A stretch of 64,000 bases of DNA from Blastococcus colisei (GCF_006717095.1 NZ_VFQE01000001.1:2976001-3040000), one strand, 5' to 3'; positions 9,012-18,973 are shown, numbered from the stretch's first letter. Program-made: numbers and translations. Notes: generated by a model from the sequence alone, not told the origin.

Positions 9012-10573
9012 CGAGCGCCTCCGGGCCGGCGCGGTGCCCCGGACGGCGGCGCCTGCCGGCGGGCGCTCCCCGCTCCGGCGGGTCGCCGCTCGCGAGGCTG
9101 GACGACCCGCCCACGGGACTCCGCGGCGCTGCGGGCGGCACCTCGCTCGAGGGGTACGGCCCGCGGCGGGACCCGCCGCGGCGGACCGGACCGCGGGTGC
9201 AGGACGGTGCGTCCGCCACCGGCGACCGTCCGGGCGGGCTCGCGGTCCGCCGGCAGGCGGCGCGGCCGGACCGGGTCGACGGCGGCCGCCGGCACGGGCA
9301 GCAGCAGCCGGGCCAGCCGGCCACGGGACTGCGCGCGCTGGAACTCGATCGCGGCGGGCTCGGACCGGGCGAAGCGAGCGAGCAGCCCGACGATGAACAG
9401 CGTCAGGATGAGGGACGTGCCGCCCGCCGAGATGAGCGGCAGGGTCACCCCGGTCACCGGCAGGAGCCCGACGACGTAACCCATGTTCATCGCCGCCTGG
9501 CCGACGAGCCAGACCGTGATGCCGACGCAGGCCAGCTGCACGAACCGGTCGGCCGAACGCCAGGCGATGCGGAAGCCGGCCCAGGCCAGGACGCCGTACA
9601 GCGCGATCACGACCAGGCAACCGAGGAAGCCGAGCTCCTCGCCGATGATCGCGAAGATGAAGTCGGACTCGGCCTCGGGCAGGATGTTCCACTTCATCGC
9701 GCTGTTGCCCAGACCGACGCCCCAGAAGCCGCCGGTGGCCAGCGCGTACATGCTGCGGATCGCCTGGAAGCCGCTGTCGCTGGGATCGGCGAACGGGTCG
9801 AGGAACGAGGTGACGCGCGCCATCCGGTAGGGGGCGGCCCAGACCATGACGGCGGCCAGGAGCGCCGCCGCGCCCAGGAACACGCCGAAGTACTTCAGGG
9901 GCATCCCCCCGGCCCAGAGCAGTCCGACGAGGACCAGGCCGAGGCTGACGACGCCGCCGAAGTCCGGCTCGGCGATCAGCAGCACCGCCAGGACCCCGAA
10001 GACCGGCAGCACCGGCACCAGCAGGGACGTCGTCGTCAGGTAGCGCTCGCGCAGGGCGAGGACGTGCGCACCCCAGAGCGCGAACACGAGCTTGGCGATC
10101 TCCGAGGGCTGCAGGAGCGCGAAGCCCAGGTCGAACCACTGCCGGGCCCCGTTGAGCTCCACGCCGATCCCCGGCACGAGGACGAGCACGAGCATCGCGA
10201 CGACCACGAGCAGGCCGATCGGCGACCAGCGGCGGATCAGGCCCGTCGGCAGGCGCAGGGCGATGAGCATCGCGATCAGGCCCAGACCCGCCCAGACCAC
10301 CTGCTGCACGCCCGGCGCCCAGGCGGACTGGTCGTCGAGGGCCGCCTCGATCGAGGAGGCGGAGAAGACCATGACCAGGCCGATGGCCAGGAGCAGCCCG
10401 GCCGGACCCAGGACCAGGTGCGAGCTGGTCATGGGCCCGTCGAGCCATGCCGGGCCGCGGAACCGCGGCGGGCGCTCGGGGCGGGACGGGGCGGCCCGGT
10501 CCCGGGCGGACCGCTCCGGAGACCGAGTGCGGGTACCGGCGGTCACCGGAGCCCGCCCGACCCGTCCGCCCAC
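9008..10573 (-). CDS. ftsW: SEDS peptidoglycan glycosyltransferase FtsW
   Basis: FtsW polymerises lipid II at the septum together with FtsI. The 521-residue product has about ten membrane segments between residues 50 and 405. It carries the SEDS motifs [26 protein letters not shown] and [10 protein letters not shown]. An Arg/Pro-rich N-terminal tail of about 45 residues and a cytoplasmic tail of about 110 residues flank the core; long tails are usual in Actinobacteria. The GTG at 10573 is the longest start; an internal GTG at 10546 is also possible. It follows mraY after 97 nt, where murD would be expected. Confidence 0.93.
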   Translation of the reverse strand: MGGRVGRAPVTAGTRTRSPERSARDRAAPSRPERPPRFRGPAWLDGPMTSSHLVLGPAGLLLAIGLVMVFSASSIEAALDDQSAWAPGVQQVVWAGLGLIAMLIALRLPTGLIRRWSPIGLLVVVAMLVLVLVPGIGVELNGARQWFDLGFALLQPSEIAKLVFALWGAHVLALRERYLTTTSLLVPVLPVFGVLAVLLIAEPDFGGVVSLGLVLVGLLWAGGMPLKYFGVFLGAAALLAAVMVWAAPYRMARVTSFLDPFADPSDSGFQAIRSMYALATGGFWGVGLGNSAMKWNILPEAESDFIFAIIGEELGFLGCLVVIALYGVLAWAGFRIAWRSADRFVQLACVGITVWLVGQAAMNMGYVVGLLPVTGVTLPLISAGGTSLILTLFIVGLLARFARSEPAAIEFQRAQSRGRLARLLLPVPAAAVDPVRPRRLPADREPARTVAGGGRTVLHPRSGPPRRVPPRAVPLERGAARSAAESRGRVVQPRERRPAGAGSARRQAPPSGAPRRPGGAR

Positions 10574-10656
10574 ATGGCCCCATCGTCGCTGCTGAGGGCC
10601 CCGGCCAGGCCGATCCCCGGCGCGTGTCGCGGCAGGAGGGCAGATCGACGGCGGCG

Positions 10657-10676
10657 CTGTGATCGGCCGGTCACAG
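10657..10676. repeat. 20-bp near-perfect palindrome at the mraY stop codon
   Basis: CTGTGATCGGCCGGTCACAG reads the same on both strands except for one symmetrical pair. It overlaps the mraY stop (10671-10673) and opens the 97-bp mraY-ftsW gap. It resembles a CRP/GlxR site but the half-sites are 8 rather than 6 nt apart, so it is better described as a short hairpin of unknown role. Confidence 0.45.
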
Positions 10677-11750
10677 TCCGACGAAGCTCAGCCAGTCGGC
10701 ATAGAACAGGCCGATCCCGAACGCCACGGCCATCGCCGTCACCAGCCAGAACCGCACGATGACGGTGTTCTCCGTCCAGCCGGCGAGCTCGAAGTGGTGG
10801 TGCAGCGGCGCCATGCGGAACACCCGCCGGCGGGTGGCACGGAAGAAGGCCACCTGGATGACCACCGAGAGCGTGACGGCGACGAACAGACCGCCCAGGA
10901 CCACGAGCAGCAGCTCCGTACGGGTCACGATCGCCAGACCCGACAGCAGCCCGCCGAGGGCCAGCGAGCCGGTGTCTCCCATGAAGATCCGGGCCGGGCT
11001 GGTGTTCCACCACAGGAAGCCCAGACAGGCGCCCAGTCCCGCGGCGGCCACCAGGGTGACGTCCAACGGGTCCCGCACGGTGTAGCAGCCCTCGATCAGC
11101 TCGTTGGCGCAGTCGTGGGTGAACTGCCAGAAGGAGATGAAGACGTAGGAGGCGAACACCATCGCCGAGCAGCCCGCCGCCAGTCCGTCGAGGCCGTCGG
11201 TGAGGTTCACCGCGTTGGAGAACCCGGCGATGAACAGGTACGCCAGGATCACGAAGGCAACCGTGCCCAGCGCGAACGGGGCGATGTCCCGGACGTAGGA
11301 GACGACCGTGGACGCCGGCGTGACGCCGACGGTGTTCGGGAAGTTGATCGCCAGCACCGCGAACGCCACGCCGACGACCAGCTGGCCGACGAGCTTGGCG
11401 GTCTTGTTGAGCCCCAGGCTCCGGCGGTGCCGGATCTTGAGGTAGTCGTCGAGGAACCCGACCGTGCCCATGCCGACCATCAGGAACAGCAGCAGCAGCC
11501 CGCTGGCGGTGAAGCCCCAGTTGTCCTGGTCGGCGAGGAAGAGGTGCGCGGCGACGTAGCCGCCGACGGTCGCCCCGACGATCACCGTGCCGCCCATCGT
11601 GGGCGTGCCCTTCTTCGACAGGTGGCTCTCGGGGCCGTCGTCCCGGATCTCCTGACCCAGCCCCTGCCGGCGGAAGGCACGGATGGCCAGCGGCGTGAGC
11701 AGGATCGAGATGATCATGCTGAACCCCGCCGCGATCAGGACCGACCTCAT
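10671..11750 (-). CDS. mraY: Phospho-N-acetylmuramoyl-pentapeptide transferase MraY
   Basis: MraY moves phospho-MurNAc-pentapeptide from UDP to undecaprenyl phosphate, making lipid I. The 359-residue product has ten predicted membrane segments. Family motifs include KKGTPTMGG, FLDDYLK (the metal-binding DD pair), NLTDGLDGLA, FMGDTGSLALG and the PLHHHFE histidine cluster. The ATG at 11750 overlaps the murF stop. The C-terminus is intact (ending DWLSFVGL), so the absence of murD after it is not due to truncation of mraY. Confidence 0.96.
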   Translation of the reverse strand: MRSVLIAAGFSMIISILLTPLAIRAFRRQGLGQEIRDDGPESHLSKKGTPTMGGTVIVGATVGGYVAAHLFLADQDNWGFTASGLLLLFLMVGMGTVGFLDDYLKIRHRRSLGLNKTAKLVGQLVVGVAFAVLAINFPNTVGVTPASTVVSYVRDIAPFALGTVAFVILAYLFIAGFSNAVNLTDGLDGLAAGCSAMVFASYVFISFWQFTHDCANELIEGCYTVRDPLDVTLVAAAGLGACLGFLWWNTSPARIFMGDTGSLALGGLLSGLAIVTRTELLLVVLGGLFVAVTLSVVIQVAFFRATRRRVFRMAPLHHHFELAGWTENTVIVRFWLVTAMAVAFGIGLFYADWLSFVGL

Positions 11751-13141
11751 GCGCCGGTCCCGGTCGTCAGCAGGTCGGCGGCGAGCAGCTCCAGCCCGTA
11801 GGCGCGGCTGGCCTTCACGAGGACGACGTCACCTGGACGGAGCACCTCCGAGAGCAGCTCACGGGCAGCGGCCCGGTCCGGCACGTGCACCGACTCCTCT
11901 CCTGCGCGGCGGCCGGCGGCTGCCGCACCCTCCGCTATGCCTACCGCATCGGCACCCACGGCAACGATCAGGTCGACCCCGGCGTCCGCCGCGTCCCGGC
12001 CCAGCCGCTCGTGCTCGGCCGGCGCGTCGGGGCCCAGCTCCCCCATCGCCCCGAGCACGGCGATCCGCCGGGCCGCGGGCAGGCCGGTGAGCGCCGCGAG
12101 GGCGGCCCGCATCGACTCGGGGTTGGCGTTGTAGGCGTCGTTGACGACGGTCACCCCGTCGGCGCGCCGGTCGACCTCCATGCGCCAGCGGCTGCGGGCG
12201 GTGGCGCCCGACAGGGCGGTGGCGACGTCGGCCGGGCGCATCCCGGCGGCCATCGCGGCGCCGGCAGCCGACAGCGCGTTGGCCACCTGGTGCTCGCCGG
12301 CCACCTGCAGCGCGACCGGGTGCTCCTCCCCCGCGGTAACCAGCGTGAAGCGGGGCCGGGCGGCGTCGTCCAGCGTCACGCCGGTCGCCCGCACGTCGGC
12401 GTCGGCGCCCCGGCCGGTCGTGACCACCCGGGCGCGCGTGCGCGCCGCCATGCCGAGCACGCGCGGGTCCTCGGCGTTGAGCACGGCGGTGCCCTCCTCG
12501 GGCAGCGCCTCGACCAGCTCGCCCTTCGCCTGCGCCGTCCCCTCGGGGGTGCCGAACTCGCCCAGGTGCGCGGACCCCACGTTGAGCACCACGCCGATCC
12601 CGGGCGGAGCGATCCGGCACAGCCGGGCGATGTGCCCCGGACCGCGCGCCCCCATCTCGAGCACCAGGAACCGGGTCGTCCCGTCGGCGTCGAGCACCGT
12701 GAGCGGCAGGCCGATGTCGTTGTTGTAGGAGCCGGGCGGGCTCACCGTCGGCCCGGCCGCGGCGAGCACCTGGCCCAGCAGGTCCTTGGTGGAGGTCTTG
12801 CCCGAGGAACCGGTGATGCCCAGCGTCCGCAGTCCCCCGGCGGCCAGCCGGGCGTGGACGCCCGCCGCCAGCCGGCCCAGCGCCACGACCGGGTCGTCGA
12901 CCACCACCGTGGGCAGTGCGTCGTCGGCCCGGGTGGCGAGCGCGCCCACCGCACCGGCCGCCGCCGCGGCGCCGAGGAAGTCGTGGCCGTCGACCCGCTC
13001 GCCGACGACCGCCACGAACAGGTCGCCCGGTGCGACGGCGCGCGAGTCCAGCGTCACCTTCCCGGTGACCCGAGCGTCGGCGGGCACGGTCAGGGCCCCA
13101 CCGGCGAGCGCCGCCACCTCGCGCAGGGTCAGCTCGATCAT
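11747..13141 (-). CDS. murF: UDP-MurNAc-tripeptide--D-Ala-D-Ala ligase MurF
   Basis: MurF adds the D-Ala-D-Ala dipeptide, finishing the UDP-MurNAc-pentapeptide. The 464-residue product begins MIELTLREVAALAGG and has a domain-1 segment ending DSRAVAPGDLFVA, the ATP loop GSSGKTSTK, the GSYNNDIGLPLT substrate segment, EMGARGPGHI, and C-terminal NDAYNANPESM and KASRAYGLE. The ATG at 13141 overlaps the murE stop and the gene's own stop overlaps the mraY start. A longer open frame upstream is antisense-like sequence inside murE and is not part of the gene. Confidence 0.96.
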   Translation of the reverse strand: MIELTLREVAALAGGALTVPADARVTGKVTLDSRAVAPGDLFVAVVGERVDGHDFLGAAAAAGAVGALATRADDALPTVVVDDPVVALGRLAAGVHARLAAGGLRTLGITGSSGKTSTKDLLGQVLAAAGPTVSPPGSYNNDIGLPLTVLDADGTTRFLVLEMGARGPGHIARLCRIAPPGIGVVLNVGSAHLGEFGTPEGTAQAKGELVEALPEEGTAVLNAEDPRVLGMAARTRARVVTTGRGADADVRATGVTLDDAARPRFTLVTAGEEHPVALQVAGEHQVANALSAAGAAMAAGMRPADVATALSGATARSRWRMEVDRRADGVTVVNDAYNANPESMRAALAALTGLPAARRIAVLGAMGELGPDAPAEHERLGRDAADAGVDLIVAVGADAVGIAEGAAAAGRRAGEESVHVPDRAAARELLSEVLRPGDVVLVKASRAYGLELLAADLLTTGTGA

Positions 13142-14736
13142 GCCGAAGTCTCCAGGGCGGCCGTGGTCCCGCCGATGACCTCGCGGAGCACCTCGCGGTC
13201 GTCGAACGGGTGCACGGTGCCGGCGACCTCCTGGCCGGTCTCGTGTCCCTTCCCGGCCACCATCAGCGTGTCGCCCGGCCGGGCCAGCGCGACGGCCGCC
13301 GCCAGCGCCTCCCGCCGTCCTGCGACCTCGTGGACCTCCGCCCGACGATCCGGCGGCACGTCCTCCACCCCGGCGAGCATCGCGGCGCGGATCGCCGCGG
13401 CGTCCTCCGAGCGCGGGTTGTCGTCGGTGACCACCAGGACGTCGCTGCCGGCCGCGGCGGCCGCGCCCATCGCGGGCCGCTTGCCCGGGTCGCGGTCGCC
13501 TCCGCATCCGAGCACGGTGATCAGCCGGCCGCCCGTGGCGCCGCGCAGCGCGGCCAGGGCGGTCGTGACGGCGTCCGGCGTGTGCGCGTAGTCGACGACG
13601 GCCACGAACGGCTGGCCGGCGTCCACGGGCTCCATGCGACCGGGCACCACGGTCGCGGCGATGCCGGTCAGCGCCGTCTCGACGGGGATCCCGACGGCGT
13701 CGAGCAGCGCCACCGCCAGGACGGCGTTGGCCACGTTGAAGCGCCCCGGCAGCCGGACGCGCGCCGGCCAGGTGCGCCCGCCGGGCCCGGCCAGCGTGAA
13801 GGTCGAGCCACCGTCGGGGGCGGCCGAGACGTCCGAGGCGACCCAGTCGGCAGCCCGGTCGGAGGAGCCCTCGATCGACACCGTGCCGGCGTCGGGTCGC
13901 AGCCCGGCCAGGCGGCGGCCACCGTCGTCGTCCACGGTGATCACCTCGCGGCCGGCCCGGCCGTCGAAGAGCATCGCCTTGGCCTGGAAGTAGTCCTCGA
14001 GGTCGCCGTGGAAGTCCAGGTGGTCGCGGCCCAGGTTGGTGAAGCCGGCGGCGGCGAACCGCACGCCGCCCACCCGGCCGAGCACCAGGGCGTGGCTGGA
14101 GACCTCCATGACCACCGCCGAGACCCCCGAGCCGGCCATCGTGGCGAGCAGTGCGTGCAGGGCCGGCGCCTCAGGGGTGGTCCGGACGCTCGGGAGGGCC
14201 GTGACGGTGGGCGAGCCGTCGGCGTCCCGGCCACGGGTCCGCGTCTGCACGGTGCCGATCAACCCGGTGCCCAGCCCGGCCTCGGCCAGGCCCGCCTCGA
14301 CCAGGTAGGCGGTGGTGGTCTTGCCGTTCGTGCCGGTGATGCCGATGACCGTCAGGTCCCGGCTGGGGCCGCCGTACACGCGGTCGGCGACCACGCCGAG
14401 GAGGGCCCGCGGATCCTCGACGACGCAGATCGGCAGGCCGGTGCCGCGGGCGGCCTCGAGGCCCGTCGGGTCGGTGAGGACGGCGACGGCACCCCGCTGG
14501 GCCGCGTCGGCGGCGAAGCACGCGCCGTGCGTCCGCGCACCGGGCAGGGCCGCGTAGAGGTTCCCCGTCCGCACCTCGGTGGACGCGAGGGTCACGCCGG
14601 TGATCAGCGGGGCCTGATCGGGAGTGCCGGCGACGGGCACGCCCACGAGATCGGCCAGGTCGGCCAGGGTCAGTGCGCTGGCCTGCGGTCGGTCCCCCGC
14701 GGGCCGGGGCGCCGACCCGCCGTCGGTCGGGGTCAC
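13138..14736 (-). CDS. murE: UDP-MurNAc-L-Ala-D-Glu--diamino acid ligase MurE
   Basis: MurE adds the third stem-peptide residue. The 532-residue product has the ATP loop GTNGKTTT, NLGRDHLDFHG, VVDYAHTPDA, and the DNPR motif (TDDNPRSED) that marks meso-diaminopimelate-specific enzymes. The wall is therefore predicted to contain meso-DAP. The GTG at 14736 begins a 40-residue Pro/Ala-rich tail before the family core. It is separated from ftsI by 115 bp, so a weak internal promoter is possible. Confidence 0.95.
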   Translation of the reverse strand: MTPTDGGSAPRPAGDRPQASALTLADLADLVGVPVAGTPDQAPLITGVTLASTEVRTGNLYAALPGARTHGACFAADAAQRGAVAVLTDPTGLEAARGTGLPICVVEDPRALLGVVADRVYGGPSRDLTVIGITGTNGKTTTAYLVEAGLAEAGLGTGLIGTVQTRTRGRDADGSPTVTALPSVRTTPEAPALHALLATMAGSGVSAVVMEVSSHALVLGRVGGVRFAAAGFTNLGRDHLDFHGDLEDYFQAKAMLFDGRAGREVITVDDDGGRRLAGLRPDAGTVSIEGSSDRAADWVASDVSAAPDGGSTFTLAGPGGRTWPARVRLPGRFNVANAVLAVALLDAVGIPVETALTGIAATVVPGRMEPVDAGQPFVAVVDYAHTPDAVTTALAALRGATGGRLITVLGCGGDRDPGKRPAMGAAAAAGSDVLVVTDDNPRSEDAAAIRAAMLAGVEDVPPDRRAEVHEVAGRREALAAAVALARPGDTLMVAGKGHETGQEVAGTVHPFDDREVLREVIGGTTAALETSA

Positions 14737-14851
14737 GGGGCTCCAATCTACCGGCGGGCGCCGGTCGGACCGCGCACCTCGGCCGGACCGTCGTCCGCGG
14801 GCAGTGCGGAAGTGCCCGCCGCCGCAGGGCCGGCCGGATGCGGGGTCGGGT

Positions 14852-16696
14852 TCAGGGGGTGCCGGTGAGCGCGAAGTCCGGCCGGGCGGTCCCCGAGGGG
14901 ACGACGCCGTCGGCGGTCAGGGCGAAGCGCAGGATGTCGGCGAACACCGGCGCCGCCACCTGCCCGCCCTCGGCATTGCTCGTCGGGCGCTCGAGGTCGA
15001 CGGCCACCACGTACTGGGGGTCGTCGGCCGGCGCGAAGCCGACGAAGGTGGTCACGTACCCACCGCCGGCGTAGCAGTTGCACTCGGGGTTGGCCCGCTG
15101 GGCGGTGCCGGTCTTCCCGGCCACCCGGAAGCCCTCGATCTGGCCGAGCGGCGCGGTGCCGCCGGGCCCGACCACCGCCTCGAGCATGTAGGCCATGTCG
15201 TCGGCGGTCTCCTCGCTGATGACCCGGGTGCCCTCGGGGTCCGGGGTCTCGGCGGCCCGGCCGTCGGGGCCGGTGAGCGAGTCGACGACGCGCGGGGGGA
15301 TCCGCACCCCGTCGTTGGCGATGGTCTGGAAGACCGAGGCCATCTGCAGCGTCGTCACCGACACGCCCTGGCCGATCGCGACGTTCGCGGCGCGGATGCC
15401 GCTCCAGTCGTCGGAGTCCTGCAGGATGCCCGCGCTCTCTCCCGGCAGCTCGATGCCGGTGGCCTCGCCGATGCCGAAGGCGCGCAGGTACTCCCCCAGC
15501 TTCTGGTTCCCCACCTCGCGGGCCAGCATGATCGTGCCGACGTTGCTCGACTTGGCCAGGATCCCGGTGACCGTCCAGTCGACCGGCTCGTGGTTGGACG
15601 CGTCGGAGACCACCCGGTCGCCTGCCTGGATCTGCCCGTCGACGGACAGGACGGTGTCCGGCTCGGCCACCCCTTCTTCGAGGGCGGCCGAGAGCGTGAC
15701 GGCCTTCATGACCGATCCGGGCTCGAACACGCTGGACACGATGGGGTTGCCGAGCAGGTCGGGATCGGTCGCCGAGTAGTTGCCCGGGTCGTAGCCGGGG
15801 CACGAGCCCATGGCGACCACCTCGGCCGTTCGGACGTCGAGGACGACGGCGGAGGCGCGGGTCGTCGCGCCGTCGGCACACGCCTCCCCCAGCCGCTGCT
15901 CGGTCACGTACTGCAGGTCCTGGTCGATGGTCAGGTTCACCGAGTCGCCGTCGGTCGCGGGCGTGGACTCGTCGATGCCCGACGGGATGGGATGGCCGCC
16001 GCTGCCCACCTCGACCCGGCGCTCACCGGGGGTGCCCGCGAGCTCGTCCTGGAACGTCTGCTCGATACCGGCGAGACCCGCGCCGTCGTGCCCCACGAAC
16101 CCGATGACCTGACCGCCCACGGTGCCTGCCGGGTAGAGCCGGACGGGGTCGTCCTGGAGCACGATCCCCGGCAGCTCCAGCGCCTCGATGGCGTCGGTCG
16201 TCTCCGGCGGGACCTGCGCGGCCAGGACGACGTACCGCCCTTCTTCCGAGAGTTTCCCGGTCAGTTCCGGGACCGGGACGCCCAGCAACGTCGTCAGGGC
16301 CAGTGCGGTGCGCTCCGGGTCGCGGACGACGGTGGGGTCGGCGACCACCCGGGACGCGTCGACGGTGTAGGCGAAGGGGTTGCCGTCGCGGTCCAGCACC
16401 GCCCCCCGGAGAGCGGCCACGGAGAAGGTCCGCAGCCGGTCCTGCTCGGCCGCATTGGCGTAGTCCGCGCCGTCCACTCCCTGCAGGTGGGCCAGCTTGC
16501 CGACGACGAGGACGAGCAGGGTGATCATGATGGCGAGACCCCACCGGTTGCGGAGGCTGCGCTGGCCCATCGACAGGCCGACGTCGCTGCGCCTGCTGCC
16601 CGGGGTGCGCCGGGGCGTGAACGGGCCGGGCCGGCCGGTCGCGCGGCCGACCGACCGCGGACCCGCCCCACCACTCCCTGGGCCGGTGTTCGGCAC
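14852..16696 (-). CDS. ftsI: Septal penicillin-binding protein FtsI (PBP3 class B transpeptidase)
   Basis: FtsI cross-links septal peptidoglycan and works with FtsW. The 614-residue product has a cytoplasmic tail rich in Gly/Arg/Pro (1-50), one membrane anchor (about 53-70), a dimerisation domain, and a transpeptidase domain. Catalytic motifs are SVMK (S328, K331), SSN (384-386) and KTGT (529-532). An ECNC sequence just after KTGT offers two nearby cysteines in the periplasmic domain, as seen in some actinobacterial FtsI proteins. The GTG at 16696 lies 3 nt after the ftsL stop. Confidence 0.95.
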   Translation of the reverse strand: MPNTGPGSGGAGPRSVGRATGRPGPFTPRRTPGSRRSDVGLSMGQRSLRNRWGLAIMITLLVLVVGKLAHLQGVDGADYANAAEQDRLRTFSVAALRGAVLDRDGNPFAYTVDASRVVADPTVVRDPERTALALTTLLGVPVPELTGKLSEEGRYVVLAAQVPPETTDAIEALELPGIVLQDDPVRLYPAGTVGGQVIGFVGHDGAGLAGIEQTFQDELAGTPGERRVEVGSGGHPIPSGIDESTPATDGDSVNLTIDQDLQYVTEQRLGEACADGATTRASAVVLDVRTAEVVAMGSCPGYDPGNYSATDPDLLGNPIVSSVFEPGSVMKAVTLSAALEEGVAEPDTVLSVDGQIQAGDRVVSDASNHEPVDWTVTGILAKSSNVGTIMLAREVGNQKLGEYLRAFGIGEATGIELPGESAGILQDSDDWSGIRAANVAIGQGVSVTTLQMASVFQTIANDGVRIPPRVVDSLTGPDGRAAETPDPEGTRVISEETADDMAYMLEAVVGPGGTAPLGQIEGFRVAGKTGTAQRANPECNCYAGGGYVTTFVGFAPADDPQYVVAVDLERPTSNAEGGQVAAPVFADILRFALTADGVVPSGTARPDFALTGTP

Positions 16697-16699
16697 GTG

Positions 16700-17182
16700 T
16701 CAGTTCCCGTCCCCGGGTGCGGCCGGAGCGCCTTCCAAAGCAGGGGCCGGAGCGGGGCTGCCGCGCAGCACGGACCCGCCGTCGGGGTCGATGACGAGGT
16801 AGGCGGCCGGGCCGGCCGGGACCAGGCCGGCCGCGACCGCTGCCGCCGCGATCTCGGCGGGCGTGCCGCCGCTGACGACCTGCTGCTCGAGCCGCTGCAC
16901 CTCCTGGGCCCGGGCGGCGTTGTCCGCCCGCAGCTCGGTGGCCTGGAGGGAGTCGACCGCGATCGCGGTGTTGAGGATCAGCAGGCCCAGCGTGGTGCCG
17001 ACCAGCATCGCCACGACCAGCAGCACGAAGGGCGCGCGCGGGGAACGCAGCGCGCGGGGCGCCCGGCGCCGCGACCGCACGCTGGGGATGCCGGGGACCA
17101 GGCGCAGGTCGGGGCGGGGTGTGGTCCGGGCACCGGTGCGCGGTCCGGCGACGCCGGGGACTCGGGCGGTGGCGCGGGTCAT
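16700..17182 (-). CDS. ftsL: Cell division protein FtsL (FtsL-like, septum formation initiator type)
   Basis: A small bitopic divisome protein that acts with FtsQ and DivIC/FtsB to activate FtsWI. The 160-residue product has a basic N-terminal tail, one membrane helix (about 51-72, [20 protein letters not shown]) and a short leucine-containing coiled coil ([20 protein letters not shown]). An Ala/Pro-rich tail ends it. Identification rests on topology, coiled coil and position between rsmH and ftsI. The ATG at 17182 overlaps the rsmH stop by 4 nt. Confidence 0.85.
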   Translation of the reverse strand: MTRATARVPGVAGPRTGARTTPRPDLRLVPGIPSVRSRRRAPRALRSPRAPFVLLVVAMLVGTTLGLLILNTAIAVDSLQATELRADNAARAQEVQRLEQQVVSGGTPAEIAAAAVAAGLVPAGPAAYLVIDPDGGSVLRGSPAPAPALEGAPAAPGDGN

Positions 17183-18162
17183 GCGGCCCTCCGGATGCGT
17201 TCGGCGGCGCGGACTCGCGCGGACGCGGCCCGGGGGTTGGCGGCGAGCTCGTCGGCCGAGGCAGCCTCGCCGCCGCGGGTGAGCAGGCGCAGGACCGGTC
17301 CCAGCTCGGGCACCGGCAGGGGGAACTCCGGTGGGGTGCGGTCGACCGCCTCGGCGGCGAGGGTCTGCTTGACGATCCGGTCCTCGAGGGAGTGGAAGGT
17401 GAGAACGACGACCCGCCCGCCGACGGCGAGGGCCTCGATCGCCGCCGGCAGCGCCCGCTCGAGCACGCCGAGCTCGTCGTTGACCTCGATGCGCAGCGCC
17501 TGGAACGTCCGCTTCGCCGGGTGCCCTCCGGTGCGGCGGGTGGCGGCCGGGATCGACTCGCGGACGAGCTCGGCGAGGCGGCCGGTGCTGGTGAACGGCT
17601 CCCGGGCCCGCTCGCGCTCGATGGCCGCGGCGATGCGGGAGGCGAAGCGCTCCTCGCCGTAGACCCGGAGGACGCGGGCGAGCTCCTTCGGCGAGTAGGT
17701 GTTGACGATGTCGGCGGCGGTGCGCGGTGTCTCCGGGTCCATCCGCATGTCCAGCGGGGCGTCGGCGGAGTAGCTGAAGCCGCGGTCGGGGCGGTCCAGC
17801 TGCAGCGAGGAGACACCGAGGTCGAACAGGACCCCCTGGACCTCGTCGATGCCCAGGCGGGCGAGCACGTCGGGCAGCTCGTCGAAGACGGCGGGCACCA
17901 GGGTGGCGCGGTCGACGTGACCTGCGGCCTCGATCCGCCGGGCGGCTTCGGCGCGCGCCTCGGGGTCGCGGTCCAGGCCGATCAGCCGGAGGCCGGGGTG
18001 GGCGTCGAGCATCGCGAGGGCGTGCCCGGCCAGCCCCAGGGTGGCGTCGACCAGGACGGCGCCGTCGGCGGAGCAGGCGGGGGCGAGGAGGTCGGTGACC
18101 CGCTCGAGGAGGACGGGCACGTGCACCGGGCGGCCGGGCTCCGGCGCCTCGGTGCTGCTCAT
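17179..18162 (-). CDS. rsmH: 16S rRNA (cytosine(1402)-N(4))-methyltransferase RsmH (MraW)
   Basis: RsmH methylates N4 of C1402 in the 16S rRNA decoding centre, using SAM. The 327-residue product shows HVPVLLERV near the start, the SAM-binding segment [35 protein letters not shown] and the C-terminal [12 protein letters not shown]. The glycine-rich loop reads LGLAGH where many members have LGGGGH. It is the second gene of the dcw cluster and follows mraZ after an unusually long 376-bp gap. Confidence 0.95.
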   Translation of the reverse strand: MSSTEAPEPGRPVHVPVLLERVTDLLAPACSADGAVLVDATLGLAGHALAMLDAHPGLRLIGLDRDPEARAEAARRIEAAGHVDRATLVPAVFDELPDVLARLGIDEVQGVLFDLGVSSLQLDRPDRGFSYSADAPLDMRMDPETPRTAADIVNTYSPKELARVLRVYGEERFASRIAAAIERERAREPFTSTGRLAELVRESIPAATRRTGGHPAKRTFQALRIEVNDELGVLERALPAAIEALAVGGRVVVLTFHSLEDRIVKQTLAAEAVDRTPPEFPLPVPELGPVLRLLTRGGEAASADELAANPRAASARVRAAERIRRAA

Positions 18163-18538
18163 CGTCGCTGCCTCTCGAACGGTCCGGGGTTGCTTCCCGG
18201 AATGGTGCCGCGCGGCCGGACCCGAAAGTGGGACGCAACGGTTCCGCTGGGGGTGGTGGGGCGGGGAGGAGACAGTGGGGCGGAGTGGGGGCGGGAGTTC
18301 TGCGCCCGGGGGGAGCCCGCCCCCCGCGGGGCCGCCTGGCGTCGGGGAAGAGCGTCAGGTGGCGTCCCGCGGGGGCGGGGTGGTCCGCCCACCCGCGTGG
18401 CGAGCTCTGCGAGGACGCGGGACCGAGCCGCGGGGAAGGCGGCTGGGGCCCGGGCCGGTCGAGCCGCGGGGAAGGCGGCTCGAACGGAGGAGGCGTCCTC
18501 GAGAGGCCCGCTCTGGCGGGAGGAGGCGATCCCGGGGA
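18163..18538. other. mraZ-rsmH gap with duplicated hairpin (376 bp)
   Basis: On the minus strand a 127-codon frame starts with GTG at 18542, overlapping the mraZ stop, and ends at 18159, overlapping the rsmH start, in both cases by 4 nt. The protein would be Pro/Ala/Arg-rich with no recognisable domain, and there is no clear ribosome site, so I do not call it a gene. The plus strand carries GAGCCGCGGGGAAGGCGGCT twice (18461-18480 and one nearly identical copy 36 bp earlier). Each copy can fold into a GAGCCGC/GCGGCTC hairpin, which may attenuate transcription. Confidence 0.5.
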
Positions 18539-18973
18539 TCACGACAGCGTCGGCATCCCCTCGCTCTCCAGGTCGGCGTAGGCGGCCTCCAGTTCGGCCA
18601 CGTAGGCCTCCCAGTTGGCGGCGTCCCAGATCTCGAAGCGGGTGTCCACGCCGACGATGACGACGTCGCGGTCCAGCCCGGCGTACTCGCGGAGGCTCGC
18701 GGGGATGGTGATGCGGCCGGTCTTGTCCGGCTCGATCTCGACCATCGACCCGAAGCTCATGCGGGCGGCCATGCGCGCCCGGGCGGTGTCCGACGGCGCC
18801 ATCGCGGCCATCGCGGCGCTCTGCTCGGCGACCCGGTTCATGGTGAGGCCGTAGATGCAGCGCTCCTGGCCCTTCTTGATCACCATGCCGTCGGCCACCT
18901 GGTCGCGGAAGCGGACGGGGAGGGCGAGCCGGCCCTTCTCGTCGAGCCGCAACGGGTAGCTGCCGACGAACAC
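18539..18973 (-). CDS. mraZ: Division/cell wall cluster transcriptional repressor MraZ
   Basis: MraZ is an AbrB-fold, ring-forming DNA-binding protein that represses its own dcw operon. The 144-residue product has two SpoVT/AbrB-like repeats: FVGSYPLRLDEKGRLALP at the start and VEIEPDKTGRITIPASL in the middle. The GTG at 18973 with the ribosome site GGGGGTGAT matches the family start; a longer frame to 19111 runs through the operator and is not used. It is the first gene of the dcw cluster. Confidence 0.93.
   Translation of the reverse strand: MFVGSYPLRLDEKGRLALPVRFRDQVADGMVIKKGQERCIYGLTMNRVAEQSAAMAAMAPSDTARARMAARMSFGSMVEIEPDKTGRITIPASLREYAGLDRDVVIVGVDTRFEIWDAANWEAYVAELEAAYADLESEGMPTLS

Noticed and set aside
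10657-10676. CRP/GlxR-type binding site
   Set aside because: Half-sites TGTGA and TCACA are separated by 8 nt, not 6, and the site lies at a stop codon.
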